Below are positions 24,088-33,116 of a stretch of 64,000 bases of DNA, piece by piece. Where the stretch lies: the NCBI GenBank assembly GCA_905182515.1, contig CAJJBW010000001.1, forward strand, positions 210,275-274,274, written 5' to 3'. Made by a program: the position numbers and the translations under genes. Origin of the DNA: an uncultured Candidatus Poseidoniales archaeon (GTDB lineage Archaea; Thermoplasmatota; Poseidoniia; Poseidoniales; Thalassarchaeaceae). Numbering within the stretch: position 1 is the stretch's first letter; every line of letters starts with the position of its first letter. The notes under the pieces are model-generated. The model was not told the DNA's origin and made no database searches. It saw nothing but the letters and a program-made list of their open reading frames with translations.

Positions 24088-24894
24088 TTAACCATACATA
24101 GATCCTGGGCCATTAGAACTATCTACGGGCGGATTTAGGCTTATTGCCATCATATCTCTTATTTGATCCTCTATTCTTTGAGCCTCTTTAAGCAAAGGCT
24201 CAGGGTCAAGATGTATTGCTGGTAGTAAACCGTCTAAACATCCAATAATCCTTGATGCAGCCCTTGCATCAGGAAATGGCTGACCTTCCAAGGGTCCTGC
24301 ATTAGATTCAGCAAGTATGGCCAACGAGTCTATGCTCCGACGCCTACTCTCTCCCATCATTACTCCAGTCATCCCGCCAACTATTCCATGTTTCAATAAA
24401 GGTAACTCCATGTCCCTCAGCATCTTTATTGCAGCATCTGTTGATCCTATTCCGAGAATAGTTGTATCTACATCATCATCATCTAAAATAGTATGACCCT
24501 CTGTATCTCCTTTAACAAACGAATCAATCATTATTGATACTCCAGATTCAGATTCCTTTATCCAATCCATTAAACTACGTGCCAAACTCATTTTTATCTG
24601 ATTGTCTATCTGAACTTCGGACATTATCAAGATTAACTTATCGCATTTATCTAATTTACAAACTGGTTCACCAGTATAAAATCGAAGTGGAGGGAGAGGC
24701 TTACCGTCCTGAACCAGGCACATTGGAGGAAGTTTAGGATGATTTACTCCTCCCACTAATCGCAATTCTAGCTTATCAATCAAGTAATGTGCTACAATAC
24801 TACTCACAAATCCTACTGATGGAAAACAATTCACAACTAATGCCCCAGACGCATCAACTCCACTATCAACTTCAACTATCGGCCCCTCTGTCAT
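24088..24894 (-). CDS. PAC2-family proteasome assembly chaperone-like protein (first copy)
   Basis: 268 residues from the ATG at 24894 (MTEGPIVEVD); the longer track ORF would overlap the divergent nuclease gene. PAC2 features are ALVVNCFPSVGFVSSIVAHYLIDKLELRLVG at the start, HPKLPPMCLVQDG, and a C-terminal helical part LAESNAGPLEGQPFPDARAASRIIGCLDGLL. Archaeal PAC2 proteins (PbaA/PbaB type) help assemble the 20S proteasome. A second copy is at 34257. The stop abuts that of ligA. Confidence 0.85.
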   Translation of the reverse strand: MTEGPIVEVDSGVDASGALVVNCFPSVGFVSSIVAHYLIDKLELRLVGGVNHPKLPPMCLVQDGKPLPPLRFYTGEPVCKLDKCDKLILIMSEVQIDNQIKMSLARSLMDWIKESESGVSIMIDSFVKGDTEGHTILDDDDVDTTILGIGSTDAAIKMLRDMELPLLKHGIVGGMTGVMMGESRRRSIDSLAILAESNAGPLEGQPFPDARAASRIIGCLDGLLPAIHLDPEPLLKEAQRIEDQIRDMMAISLNPPVDSSNGPGSMYG

Positions 24895-24945
24895 ATTACT
24901 CAATGAAACTAAATCACTGTTAACCGTTGTCACCTCTGGGGCTGT

Positions 24946-26133
24946 ATGCAGGTCGGGGAAATTGATTGGGGACCCTCCAAAGGATACCAAATTCAAGACT
25001 ATCAACTCTCTCCATCTTCTTGGAATAGATATGAAGAATGCCCTAGGAAATATTGGCTCTCAAGGCAAAGTCTCCCAAGGAAAGTCGGTATGCCAATAGT
25101 GATAGGGAATGCAATTCATAATTCCGTGGAAGATTTATGTAATTTTGACATTTCTAACAAAAATGATGATGATAAGGGATGGCTCCCTAAACTAGCAAAA
25201 AAAACACTAGATCATCATTGGCAATTACAAAAAGATATATTCTTCGATACTCCTAGGCGCCCTAAGTGGAAAAGTAATTCGTACAATAAGGCAATTGATG
25301 GCCTCAATAAAGCATTATATATGCTCCTAAGTCAAGTAAAAATTGATAATGTAAAATTGTCCAATGTTTCAGTAAGAATGTGGAGAAAAATCAGAGAAAT
25401 AATAATAGCAGCAGAAGGAACTATGAATTCAAATTGTGGTAAATTGATGGGTAGGTTAGATCTACTGTTGAAAGATATTGATGAAGAAGGAAATCAAATT
25501 GGATGGATTGTTGTAGATTTGAAAACAGGAAAACCTCCAAAAGGAAAACTAAGTGAAACTGTAAATCGGCAATTACGTTTTTATCGTGATCTTTTGATGT
25601 TAATCAATATTAATCACCCTCCAATACGCGCTGAAGGATGGTATACTGCAAACGAAACCACGCATGAGGCGATCGGCCCTTCAGTAACTGATAATGCAAT
25701 GACCACATGGGATTTAATAGAACTGACAGATATCCCATTTGAGGCCACTCCAGAAGAATTCACCTGTGGGTTTTGTGAATGGAAAGCATGGTGCCCAAAG
25801 TGGCTGATTGCAATAAATGAAGGGGTATTGAAGAAAGGAGGAAGGTTTTCTAATGAAGTAGTAAAATTAGTAAATTTTGATCCCGATGAAGGACTTGCAT
25901 CATTCGAAGTAATGTTTCCAGAAGGCCAAGATGGAGATTTAGTAGAATCTGGAGAAAGGTTTGGGGCATTTTTAGCAAATCAACCTCTGAACCAATTAAG
26001 AGAATTATATTCACAGGGTTATGAAGGGCCGCTATTTCTTGGAAGTGCAAGGCTAGATGGAGAAATCCGTCATCTCGGAGACTGGTCAGAGATATTGCCT
26101 TGGAAACCATTATTGAAGTCAATCAGAGGATGA
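24946..26133 (+). CDS. PD-(D/E)XK nuclease with RecB/Cas4-like Fe-S cluster
   Basis: 395 residues. YQLSPSSWNRYEECPRKYWL near 19-37 is the classic RecB/Cas4 start with a cluster Cys at 32. IVIGNAIHNSVEDL gives motif His. GRLDLLL near 170 and VVDLKTGK near 191-197 carry the catalytic Asp and D-x-K, and QLRFYRDLL the motif IV Gln/Tyr. CGFCEWKAWC near 274-283 completes a four-Cys cluster. It should be a metal-dependent DNA exonuclease. No CRISPR array, helicase or Cas1 is present nearby. Its last 15 bases overlap, tail to tail, with a DnaQ-like exonuclease gene. Confidence 0.85.
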   Translation: MQVGEIDWGPSKGYQIQDYQLSPSSWNRYEECPRKYWLSRQSLPRKVGMPIVIGNAIHNSVEDLCNFDISNKNDDDKGWLPKLAKKTLDHHWQLQKDIFFDTPRRPKWKSNSYNKAIDGLNKALYMLLSQVKIDNVKLSNVSVRMWRKIREIIIAAEGTMNSNCGKLMGRLDLLLKDIDEEGNQIGWIVVDLKTGKPPKGKLSETVNRQLRFYRDLLMLININHPPIRAEGWYTANETTHEAIGPSVTDNAMTTWDLIELTDIPFEATPEEFTCGFCEWKAWCPKWLIAINEGVLKKGGRFSNEVVKLVNFDPDEGLASFEVMFPEGQDGDLVESGERFGAFLANQPLNQLRELYSQGYEGPLFLGSARLDGEIRHLGDWSEILPWKPLLKSIRG

Positions 26134-26727
26134 CTTTACTAATTCATTCCACCAAATTTGAAATTCTTCAGGATATTGTTCCATTATCTTCCATAAGAGT
26201 ATCAAAGTGGCCCCAGCATCAGCATCAGCAGAATGGGCCTTTTCAAGTGTAATTCCAAATTTATCACATAGAGCCCCCAAACTTCTTTTCCCATATTGAC
26301 TAATTTTAAATTTTTTAGCTAATATCCAGGTATCAATAATTGCATAAGGCTCAGGAATTTCGGCTCCACATCTCAAATATTCCATTTTTAAAAATGGCCA
26401 ATCAAATCTCTCAATATTGTGGCCAACTAAAATTGACCTATCAATAAGCTTTGAAATATTATCCACGTGTTCTTTGAATAATTCTGCATGTTTTACATCA
26501 TCATCAGAAATTCCATGTATTTTTGTAGTTTCAGGTGGTATTTTCATATTAGGTTTAACTAAAGCCTCAGAAGTTATATGAGTCTCATCTACATCACTTC
26601 CAATGAAAGCGTATTGCACTATCCGATGTTTTGACGAATCAAAACCGGTCGTTTCTAAATCAAATCCTAGAACTCGAAAACCACTTAGCATACTTATTCT
26701 GATTCTTTCGAAAGTGGCTAAGTCCAT
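26119..26727 (-). CDS. DnaQ-like DEDDh 3'-5' exonuclease
   Basis: 202 residues. ExoI motif FDLETTGF supplies Asp and Glu; IHGISDDDV follows; ExoII is LVGHNIERFDWPFLK; ExoIII is AHSADADAGAT with His and Asp five residues apart (DEDDh subtype). ATG at 26727 or the internal ATG before LSGFRVL are both possible starts. It would proofread or trim 3' ends of DNA or RNA. The overlap with the RecB-like nuclease means the two genes share 15 bases of antisense coding sequence. Confidence 0.88.
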   Translation of the reverse strand: MDLATFERIRISMLSGFRVLGFDLETTGFDSSKHRIVQYAFIGSDVDETHITSEALVKPNMKIPPETTKIHGISDDDVKHAELFKEHVDNISKLIDRSILVGHNIERFDWPFLKMEYLRCGAEIPEPYAIIDTWILAKKFKISQYGKRSLGALCDKFGITLEKAHSADADAGATLILLWKIMEQYPEEFQIWWNELVKSSSD

Positions 26728-26801
26728 GAACTCTCTTAATTGGATGAAATATTACTATTGTCCCAACATGCCTATCAATACTGAGCATATCACGTCTAAT
26801 A

Positions 26802-27974
26802 ATGAGAGTGTACGGCACACCAATCACATTGATGGTAGCCTTTATGCTAATTACTACATTGTTTGCAGGTTGCAGTGGTCTTGGCAACATAAATCCCAAT
26901 GCAAAATTAATTTCGGATGTAGGGGAAATAAATGCCGGAGAAACTGTTAATTTTGATGCGAGGGGTTCAACAACGCCAGATCCAACAATAATAGAGGAGT
27001 ATAGATGGGACTTTGATGATGGAAATCAAAGAACAACAAAGCAAGGAGTTGCTAATCATCAGTTTTCTATTCCAGGTTATTATTCTATAGAAGTAACAGT
27101 CGTCAACGACCAAGGAGGTACAGATACAGAGTATATTTCGCTTTTCGTAAACTCACCTCCAACTTTAATTTTTGAAGTATCTACAGTGATTAGAACAGGT
27201 GATACAGTTTCTTTAGATGCTAGTGACTCAATAGACCCAGAAGGAGGAGTGGTGAGTTTTGAGTGGGATTTTGACATAACGGTGGATACAAATAACGATG
27301 GTAATCCTTCTAATGATGTAGATGCGCATACCTCCATCTCTAGCGGACTCTTGCTGGCTGAATCTGGTAACCGCACAGGCAGAATAACTGTGATAGATGA
27401 CAAAGGTGCTACAAATACCTCAACATGGACAGTTATGGTCATATCTAGAACCTTCAAAATAACCTGGGAGCAAAAACATGTTGAATTGGAATGGAATGGT
27501 TATTTGGAGCAAGGAAAATCATATGAAATAATGAAAAACCCATTTCCTGATTCTAGAATAATTAGCATGAACTCAACTTTAGTACTGGCAAGGGATATTC
27601 TTCCCATAATGTGGCCAGAAGACAACTTTACTCTATCAATCCGAGTACCTTCTTCTGGCTGGAATATATTTTCTTCTACTACGCACGACAATATAACTCA
27701 AAATGCTTCTACAACTATACTCAAAAATCAAATGAACGCATACCCTGAATCAGGATATACGATATCTGCAGATTCATCAGAAGAACTATTGTATTCATTA
27801 CTTAATCAAGCCGGACAGAGATTCGGACAAGGGGATTGGATTTGGACCATAACTGCAGATGAATGCCATCCCGATATACCAATAGATGGCATCGATCCAG
27901 ATCAAGGAAATGACTGGAAATTGGTGATCGATTTTCTAGTTCTAGTCCCAAGAATAAGTGAAATTGGAATTTAA
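26802..27974 (+). CDS. PKD-domain lipoprotein
   Basis: 390 residues. The signal peptide MVAFMLITTLFAGC ends in a lipobox with Cys 24, so the mature protein is lipid-anchored on the outer face of the membrane. Two PKD-like Ig domains follow: the first around 33-116 with YRWDFDDGNQRTT, the second around 118-215 with FEWDFD. The C-terminal 170 residues form an unrecognised domain starting FKITWEQKHVELEWNG and ending with hydrophobic strand VIDFLVLVPRISEIGI. PKD repeats usually mediate extracellular contacts. It is divergent from the exonuclease gene. Confidence 0.75.
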   Translation: MRVYGTPITLMVAFMLITTLFAGCSGLGNINPNAKLISDVGEINAGETVNFDARGSTTPDPTIIEEYRWDFDDGNQRTTKQGVANHQFSIPGYYSIEVTVVNDQGGTDTEYISLFVNSPPTLIFEVSTVIRTGDTVSLDASDSIDPEGGVVSFEWDFDITVDTNNDGNPSNDVDAHTSISSGLLLAESGNRTGRITVIDDKGATNTSTWTVMVISRTFKITWEQKHVELEWNGYLEQGKSYEIMKNPFPDSRIISMNSTLVLARDILPIMWPEDNFTLSIRVPSSGWNIFSSTTHDNITQNASTTILKNQMNAYPESGYTISADSSEELLYSLLNQAGQRFGQGDWIWTITADECHPDIPIDGIDPDQGNDWKLVIDFLVLVPRISEIGI

Positions 27975-28028
27975 TAATTCAGTATTTCTAGTGCGAAGTG
28001 CTTTGAACTTAGGGTTTATGGCAGGTAC

Positions 28029-28382
28029 ATGGTTAAGTCAATGCTGATAACCAAGACCTCTATTAGAGCTCGATTAATAATAGATGCTGAAGTACAAATG
28101 CACAACCCAAGCGATTATGATTTTTCTCCCAGAGCAGATATTGAAGGTAATGTATTACAGCTCCGTAACGAAGGAGATACCAATCCTGCAACTACAGTTG
28201 AATTAGATCAAGAACAAATGATAATTGTTGAAAGAGATAGACTTGTAGAATTACGTGTTAAATTTTCTGTGCAAGGAATGCACGGCGTCCTCACAGCTAA
28301 GACCAAGGTCGTCAGGGATGGGCCAAACTCTAAGAAATTAGCAGAGCCAAGATGGAAGACTGTATTACCATTAGTTATGTAA
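28029..28382 (+). CDS. Small conserved-looking soluble protein, unknown function
   Basis: 117 residues, no membrane segments, predominantly beta pattern with alternating hydrophobics (IRARLIIDAEVQMH, QMIIVERDRLVELRVKF). An AGG a few bases before the ATG supports the start. Codon use is like neighbours. I do not recognise a family. It is followed by tRNA-Arg on the same strand. Confidence 0.55.
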   Translation: MVKSMLITKTSIRARLIIDAEVQMHNPSDYDFSPRADIEGNVLQLRNEGDTNPATTVELDQEQMIIVERDRLVELRVKFSVQGMHGVLTAKTKVVRDGPNSKKLAEPRWKTVLPLVM

Positions 28383-28439
28383 GATTCGATTTCTACAACC
28401 GTCGGGATTAAACAGAAGTCGTGGCTCGCAACGATTGTT

Positions 28440-28516
28440 GGACCCATAGTGTAGCCTGGATATCACAGGGGCTTGCGGAGCCTTTAACCCGTGTTCAAAT
28501 CGCGGTGGGTCCGCCA
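28440..28516 (+). tRNA. tRNA-Arg (anticodon GCG), CCA encoded
   Basis: Acceptor stem GGACCCA/TGGGTCC, discriminator G, encoded CCA. Anticodon loop TTGCGGA (GCG) on a stem GGGGC/GCCTT with two G-U pairs. T arm CCGTG-TTCAAAT-CGCGG. No intron. Confidence 0.92.
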
Positions 28517-28628
28517 CTCTGAATTTATCATTAGTATGTTGTTTTGCAACCTTTTTCATCGTTTTTTACCCATTTAGCCCATCTTTTGATATGGTTTTGC
28601 AACATAGGTAGGGATAAGGTGAGATAGA

Positions 28629-29906
28629 ATGAAGGTAAATAACAATGTAAAAATTAAGCCAAAAAGGACAATAGGATTAATATTAACTTTAGCTGTAATT
28701 TCATTATTAGCAGGTGCATCAGTTAGTGCCAGTGTTGATGAATTTGTAGAACCAAGGTATGTAGAAGATAACCCGTATGCAGGTGTAGTTGATGATGCAG
28801 TTGGAGATGCTACTTGGGAAGAAGTAAAACATGATAAAAAAGGAATCAATAATTTAATCAAGTCATTTTTGAAAAATAGAATTGGTGGTTTAGATGAAGA
28901 AAGAAATGAACACCTAGAAGAAAGAATTGCTGCTATTGAGGCTTTAAGGACTGCTTTACAATTTTGTCTCGATAATCTAGATTGCAATGCTGAATCAGAA
29001 GTCCTATCTCTGACATTATTATCTATAGATTTAAGAACACCATCAATGAATGCTAAAATTGGTTTTGAAGAGGATGGATGGCGATACGAAGATCTGACAG
29101 AAGCAGAATGCGAATCTCGCACTGGTAATTGGGCTTCAGATGAGGGCAAATCATACTGTTTTAGGCCAGGGGGTTCTTGGATTGACAACGATTATGAAGA
29201 TAAACATGATGAAGAGTGGTTTGATTGCAGAACTAAGGAACTTTGGACAGATGAAAAGCAAGAATGGTGTGATGATTTACAAGACAATATGAAATTTAAA
29301 CCATTTTCACCAGAGGCAGCGCACAAAGATTGGAGTGCAATGGAAAAGACAGATATTTCAGAAAAAATGACAATGACTGAGAATTCTGCAATAGCGATTT
29401 CTTATTGCATAAATAATCATGAATGTGGCGGAATAGACATGACAAATGATGATCGTCATGATTTGAACTCAATACTGACTAAAGTCGGCGAAGAAATGGC
29501 GAAACGTCATGCCGACTATCAAGAATGCCATGAAGAATTAGATTGCGAAAGAGAATCAGAGGACAAACAACAAAGAGAAATGAAAGGATTAGTTAGTAGG
29601 ATGAAAGACATATTCAAAGATGATGATCTCAAAGATTCTCCACTACCAGCAACTTATGATAGATCAGATTTTACCAGATTTGAAATGACACAAGAAATTT
29701 GTGAAGCAAGGGATGGAACATGGACTGCAGCCCCAGATAGAGGAGAAGGATTCTACTATTGTGATAATTTAATAGATGGTGTTGATAAAGAATGCGAAGA
29801 TGACGAAGACGAGAACGAGTCAGAAATTGACAATGAGGATAACAGCCAGGAAAGCTGTGAAGAGGCCGGTGGAACATGGTCCGAAGATCGCCAAGAATGT
29901 TACTAA
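28629..29906 (+). CDS. Secreted acidic protein with three CxxxxGxW..C motifs, unknown function
   Basis: 425 residues. Signal peptide IGLILTLAVISLLAGASVSA; AAGGTGAGAT a few bases before the ATG. The mature protein is rich in Asp/Glu and Lys with predicted helices (NLIKSFLKNRIGGLDEERNE). A short motif of form C-E-x(3)-G-x-W-x(6-10)-C occurs three times: ECESRTGNWASDEGKSYC, ICEARDGTWTAAPDRG (its second Cys lies a few residues on) and SCEEAGGTWSEDRQEC at the end. These may be disulfide mini-loops. No family recognised. Its end is 38 bases from a 10-bp hairpin. Confidence 0.65.
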   Translation: MKVNNNVKIKPKRTIGLILTLAVISLLAGASVSASVDEFVEPRYVEDNPYAGVVDDAVGDATWEEVKHDKKGINNLIKSFLKNRIGGLDEERNEHLEERIAAIEALRTALQFCLDNLDCNAESEVLSLTLLSIDLRTPSMNAKIGFEEDGWRYEDLTEAECESRTGNWASDEGKSYCFRPGGSWIDNDYEDKHDEEWFDCRTKELWTDEKQEWCDDLQDNMKFKPFSPEAAHKDWSAMEKTDISEKMTMTENSAIAISYCINNHECGGIDMTNDDRHDLNSILTKVGEEMAKRHADYQECHEELDCERESEDKQQREMKGLVSRMKDIFKDDDLKDSPLPATYDRSDFTRFEMTQEICEARDGTWTAAPDRGEGFYYCDNLIDGVDKECEDDEDENESEIDNEDNSQESCEEAGGTWSEDRQECY

Positions 29907-29935
29907 ACTAAACATAATACCTAATTAACCAAATA

Positions 29936-30505
29936 TTGGTCACGACTCTGTGTTTTTTTACACAGAGTCACCCAAGATTTGAATTAGAAACTGCTATCGC
30001 AAATTCATGGGGGGAGAATAATATTTCATTATCCAACTCCATTGATAGAATTGCAAAACTAATATTAAGTTTAACCATCCTTATGATAATAAATTTAATT
30101 GCAGTACCAATTCTAGTTAATTCAGAAAGCTACGGGGATATTGTGCCTTATCTACTATATTCTCTATTTCTTACAAGTTTAGGTGTACTTACAGGCCTAT
30201 CTATGGCATGGGTGCTTTACACAAATCAAGATTTAAAATCCAGTAACAGTAATCCCGATGAAGAAAAACTAGAGGAAAAAAGAGAAAATCTACCTATGAT
30301 GTCAACAGATGTCAAATCTGTTGTCCAAATTTTACAAGCTAATAATAATAATATGTGGCAAGCAGAATTAGTTCGTCTCGGTAACTTTACCAATTCCAAA
30401 GCTAGCAGATTATTATCAACTATGGAATATGAAGGATTAGTTAGACGAGTAAGAGATGGCATGGGCAAACGAGTTGAATTAATTATAAATGAGGATTTAA
30501 TATGA
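29936..30505 (+). CDS. Membrane-anchored winged-helix regulator
   Basis: Track ORF of 189 residues starting at TTG inside a hairpin, so the real start is uncertain and may lie downstream. Two TM helices (IAKLILSLTILMIINLIAVPI; YLLYSLFLTSLGVLTGLSMAW) are followed by a charged linker and a C-terminal winged helix: VVQILQANNNNMWQAELVRL, TNSKASRLLSTMEYEGLVRR and RDGMGKRVEL match an IclR/MarR-like HTH with recognition helix and wing. It would be a DNA-binding regulator tethered to the membrane. The stop overlaps the next gene's start (ATGA). Confidence 0.72.
   Translation: MVTTLCFFTQSHPRFELETAIANSWGENNISLSNSIDRIAKLILSLTILMIINLIAVPILVNSESYGDIVPYLLYSLFLTSLGVLTGLSMAWVLYTNQDLKSSNSNPDEEKLEEKRENLPMMSTDVKSVVQILQANNNNMWQAELVRLGNFTNSKASRLLSTMEYEGLVRRVRDGMGKRVELIINEDLI
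29944..29969. terminator. 10-bp hairpin with T-rich loop
   Basis: GACTCTGTGT - six T - ACACAGAGTC, 38 bases after the acidic secreted protein gene and inside the 5' end of the next track ORF. It could end the upstream transcript or act in the leader of the regulator gene. Archaeal termination is usually driven by T-tracts rather than stems, so the role is uncertain. Confidence 0.45.
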
Positions 30506-30954
30506 ATAATAATGATAATAAAAGAAATTTCTTAATTACTGGAGTATTAATGATAGTAATAATATCCATAATTACAAGCATATTATTCTCATTAGAAAGT
30601 GGCGATGGAGACACAGATTTAGTTGCAAATAATTTTATTCTCATACTAACTTTAATGCTTCTCGTATCAATTTTAATGCTATTTCTCAGCATTATTTTCC
30701 AATGGGGCCCATTCAAAGACGATAAAATACGACTATCTAAGGAAGATGGCCCGATATTACTACTTCTCATTGCCATGTTCTTTATCGGATTTCTAATTCA
30801 ACCATCATTATATTTGCCAAAAGCCTCTCCAAATTTAGATGTCTTAGGCTTAATCTTTCTAATGATACCAATATTAATTATTATTTTTATGTTGTCAAAC
30901 TATCAAAAGGCCATCAAAAACAAACACTTAACAATTATTTCTGAAGAAGAATAG
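30502..30954 (+). CDS. Four-TM membrane partner of the winged-helix regulator, unknown function
   Basis: 150 residues, four hydrophobic segments: FLITGVLMIVIISIITSILF, FILILTLMLLVSILMLFLSII, ILLLLIAMFFIGFLIQPSLY and LGLIFLMIPILIIIFMLSNY. The start overlaps the regulator's stop by four bases, so the two are co-translated. The pairing of a tethered regulator and a small membrane protein suggests that the latter senses a membrane-associated signal; that is inference. Confidence 0.65.
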   Translation: MNNNDNKRNFLITGVLMIVIISIITSILFSLESGDGDTDLVANNFILILTLMLLVSILMLFLSIIFQWGPFKDDKIRLSKEDGPILLLLIAMFFIGFLIQPSLYLPKASPNLDVLGLIFLMIPILIIIFMLSNYQKAIKNKHLTIISEEE

Positions 30955-30990
30955 TAATTACAAAAATAATGTTAAAAATTAAATGTTCCA

Positions 30991-31452
30991 CTAAGAGTAA
31001 ACAACATAGTGTCCTTTTTCTAGAGTGGTATAGTCTGTTACTGACAAAATTTTTCCCTCTAATGCAGATTCAGCTATGTCTCGCATCGCCTTACTTATCC
31101 AATTAATATTATCAAATTCTGAGTTCTTGAACCAACCATAATCAGAAATTTCATCTTGATCAATTCTTATCTCAGTGTCTTCAGTGGTGACTGAATAAGC
31201 AATAAATATTCCAGGTATATCTTTGTATATTCTTTCCCTAACTGCAATCAATCCTACTACTTTACCTGTAATTCCACATTCTTCATTTAATTCTCGAAGA
31301 ACAGCAGTTGCAGGGGCTTCATATTTATCCACTGCCCCTTTGGGCATTCCCCACAGATCAAGTGTTGTTCCACGCGCTTCTTTTACGAGTAGTATTCTCC
31401 TATCTTGGACTATACATGCAGCCACTCCCAAATCTATGTTAACTGCCTTCAT
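30991..31452 (-). CDS. Nudix hydrolase
   Basis: 153 residues from ATG at 31452 (track start TTG 31467). The Nudix box is complete: GAVDKYEAPATAVLRELNEECGI matches Gx5Ex7REUxEExGU, giving the Mg-binding helix. The preceding TLDLWGMPKG is typical of housekeeping NTP or diadenosine polyphosphate hydrolases. It cleaves a nucleoside diphosphate linked to another moiety; substrate unknown. It converges with the membrane partner gene. Confidence 0.9.
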   Translation of the reverse strand: MKAVNIDLGVAACIVQDRRILLVKEARGTTLDLWGMPKGAVDKYEAPATAVLRELNEECGITGKVVGLIAVRERIYKDIPGIFIAYSVTTEDTEIRIDQDEISDYGWFKNSEFDNINWISKAMRDIAESALEGKILSVTDYTTLEKGHYVVYS

Positions 31453-31528
31453 ATTCGTAACAAACAATAGTTACTTATGAACTCATATTATTGATGTTTT
31501 AATACTCAATGCCTATTTGTGATGTTCT

Positions 31529-32308
31529 ATGCGAATGGATAAGGGCGTATCTGTGACGAAAGGAAAGTATGGCAAAAGTAACGCTATAGATTTATCTGAT
31601 TGGGGGAGGCCATTTGCAAGGATAATTGCTAAAAAAATCGAGAAAACACCTATATCAGTTATACAAGTAACAAACCTCCATTTGTTACTGTCTCTTTTTT
31701 GTGCTTGGTTAATAATAGAGGGTTATACTATTGAGAGTTGCTTTTTGTTAGTGGTGAAGGGAGTTATAGATGCAGTAGATGGCGAATTAGCACGCCTTCG
31801 TGAAAGGCCGTCACACGTGGGAAGATATTGGGATACGGTTGCTGACACTATTGGATTGATAGTAGTAATGTATTCATTCGGAATTCTTTTAAATTGGGAA
31901 ATTAGATTAACTTTTACAATGATTTTAGCTACATTATTTCAATATTCATTATTCAATCATTTTTCAATTATGATGAGAATACTAGGTTCCGGAGATAATA
32001 CTAGTAGAATTGATGAACGCGTCCGTCCAACCGCCCAACCGTGGGAGAGTCAAAAAAATGTTAATTTTTTACATTTTATATATATATTATTTTTTAGTTG
32101 GCAAGATAGTATAATTTCAAAGTTAACAGGAAAAGGATCAGAAAAATTAGTGTTCGAGTTAACAGTTTCTTCTATACTTGGATATGGCATGCAATCATTA
32201 TTTATCTTTTTACTTGCAATGGTAAATCAACTCAACCACCTTCCTAGTTTAGTTATTGGAGTAAATGTATTTTTAATGGCCTTAATTATATTACGAAGTA
32301 GATTATGA
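31529..32308 (+). CDS. CDP-alcohol phosphatidyltransferase family membrane protein
   Basis: 259 residues, several TM helices. The complete family signature Dx2DGx2ARx8Gx3Dx3D is present as DAVDGELARLRERP followed by SHVGRYWDTVAD near 79-103. The enzyme transfers a polar alcohol (inositol phosphate, glycerol phosphate, serine) onto a CDP-activated lipid. In archaea the donor would be CDP-archaeol. The exact acceptor is unknown. A short-chain dehydrogenase gene follows 37 bases downstream in the same direction. Confidence 0.9.
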   Translation: MRMDKGVSVTKGKYGKSNAIDLSDWGRPFARIIAKKIEKTPISVIQVTNLHLLLSLFCAWLIIEGYTIESCFLLVVKGVIDAVDGELARLRERPSHVGRYWDTVADTIGLIVVMYSFGILLNWEIRLTFTMILATLFQYSLFNHFSIMMRILGSGDNTSRIDERVRPTAQPWESQKNVNFLHFIYILFFSWQDSIISKLTGKGSEKLVFELTVSSILGYGMQSLFIFLLAMVNQLNHLPSLVIGVNVFLMALIILRSRL

Positions 32309-32345
32309 AAGTGAATACTAAGTATGTAGACATATGGGAGTTAAC

Positions 32346-33116
32346 ATGGATACCGGACTCAACAATGCTGTAGTTTTAGTTACTGGAGGAGCAGGAGGAA
32401 TAGGACAAGCCATCTGCAAAAAATTTGCACTAGAAGGGGCATCAGTGATAGTGCATTATCATAATTCTTCTGAAGAAGCCATATCCTTGGCAGAAGGTAT
32501 AGGAGGCATTGCAATCAAGGCAGACCTCCGAAATCCCGATGAAGCATTTGTAATGTTTGATGAAATAGTGGCAAAATATAGTAAAATCGATGTTTGTATT
32601 GCTAATGCAGGATATTATCCGCCGGACCCAAAACCTCTCTGGGAGATTAATCCTGAGAGATGGAATAATACTATAGCATCTAATCTTAGTGTTACATACA
32701 ATACCTCAAGAGCGTTTCTTAAAAATATTGAAATCACAAAACGGGGTTCTCTTGTACTCGTTGGCTCAACTGCAGGAATCCACGGAGAATCCGGCCATTC
32801 AGACTATGCGGCAGCAAAGGGTGCCATAACTTCGGGATTACTGCTATCTTTGAAAAATGATGTAGCAAGAATTGGAGGCGTTAGGGTTAACGCAGTTGCC
32901 CCCGGTTGGACATTAACTCCCAAAAAATTAGAACAAGGTATTGATAAAAATACAATTGATATAGCCACTGCAACAATGGCTCTAAAGAAGTTAGCAACCC
33001 CCGAAGATATAGCTAATATTGTGATATCTTTGTCTTCTGATCTAATTTCAGGCCATATAACTGGCCAAGTAATAGAGGTCGCCGGTGGAATGGAAGGTAG
33101 ACTTATTTACTCTTGA
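32346..33116 (+). CDS. Short-chain dehydrogenase/reductase (FabG-like)
   Basis: 256 residues. GGGAG placed five bases before ATG 32346 favours this start over the track's 32334. The Rossmann motif TGGAGGIGQAI, the NAG motif (ANAGYYPP), catalytic Ser (VGSTAGIHG) and YAAAK dyad, and a C-terminal GGMEG are all present. It oxidises or reduces an alcohol/ketone with NAD(P)(H). Substrate unknown; it could reduce a lipid precursor or sugar. It lies just after a phosphatidyltransferase gene. Confidence 0.92.
   Translation: MDTGLNNAVVLVTGGAGGIGQAICKKFALEGASVIVHYHNSSEEAISLAEGIGGIAIKADLRNPDEAFVMFDEIVAKYSKIDVCIANAGYYPPDPKPLWEINPERWNNTIASNLSVTYNTSRAFLKNIEITKRGSLVLVGSTAGIHGESGHSDYAAAKGAITSGLLLSLKNDVARIGGVRVNAVAPGWTLTPKKLEQGIDKNTIDIATATMALKKLATPEDIANIVISLSSDLISGHITGQVIEVAGGMEGRLIYS

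Noticed and set aside
24946-26133. Cas4 of a CRISPR-Cas locus
   Set aside because: The protein has Cas4-like motifs but is longer than Cas4, and no direct repeats, Cas1/Cas2 or effector genes occur in the window.
28534-28600. Direct repeat GTTTTGCAAC on both sides of a T-rich stretch before the acidic secreted protein gene
   Set aside because: Only ten bases and two copies in AT-rich DNA; too weak to call an operator or insertion footprint.
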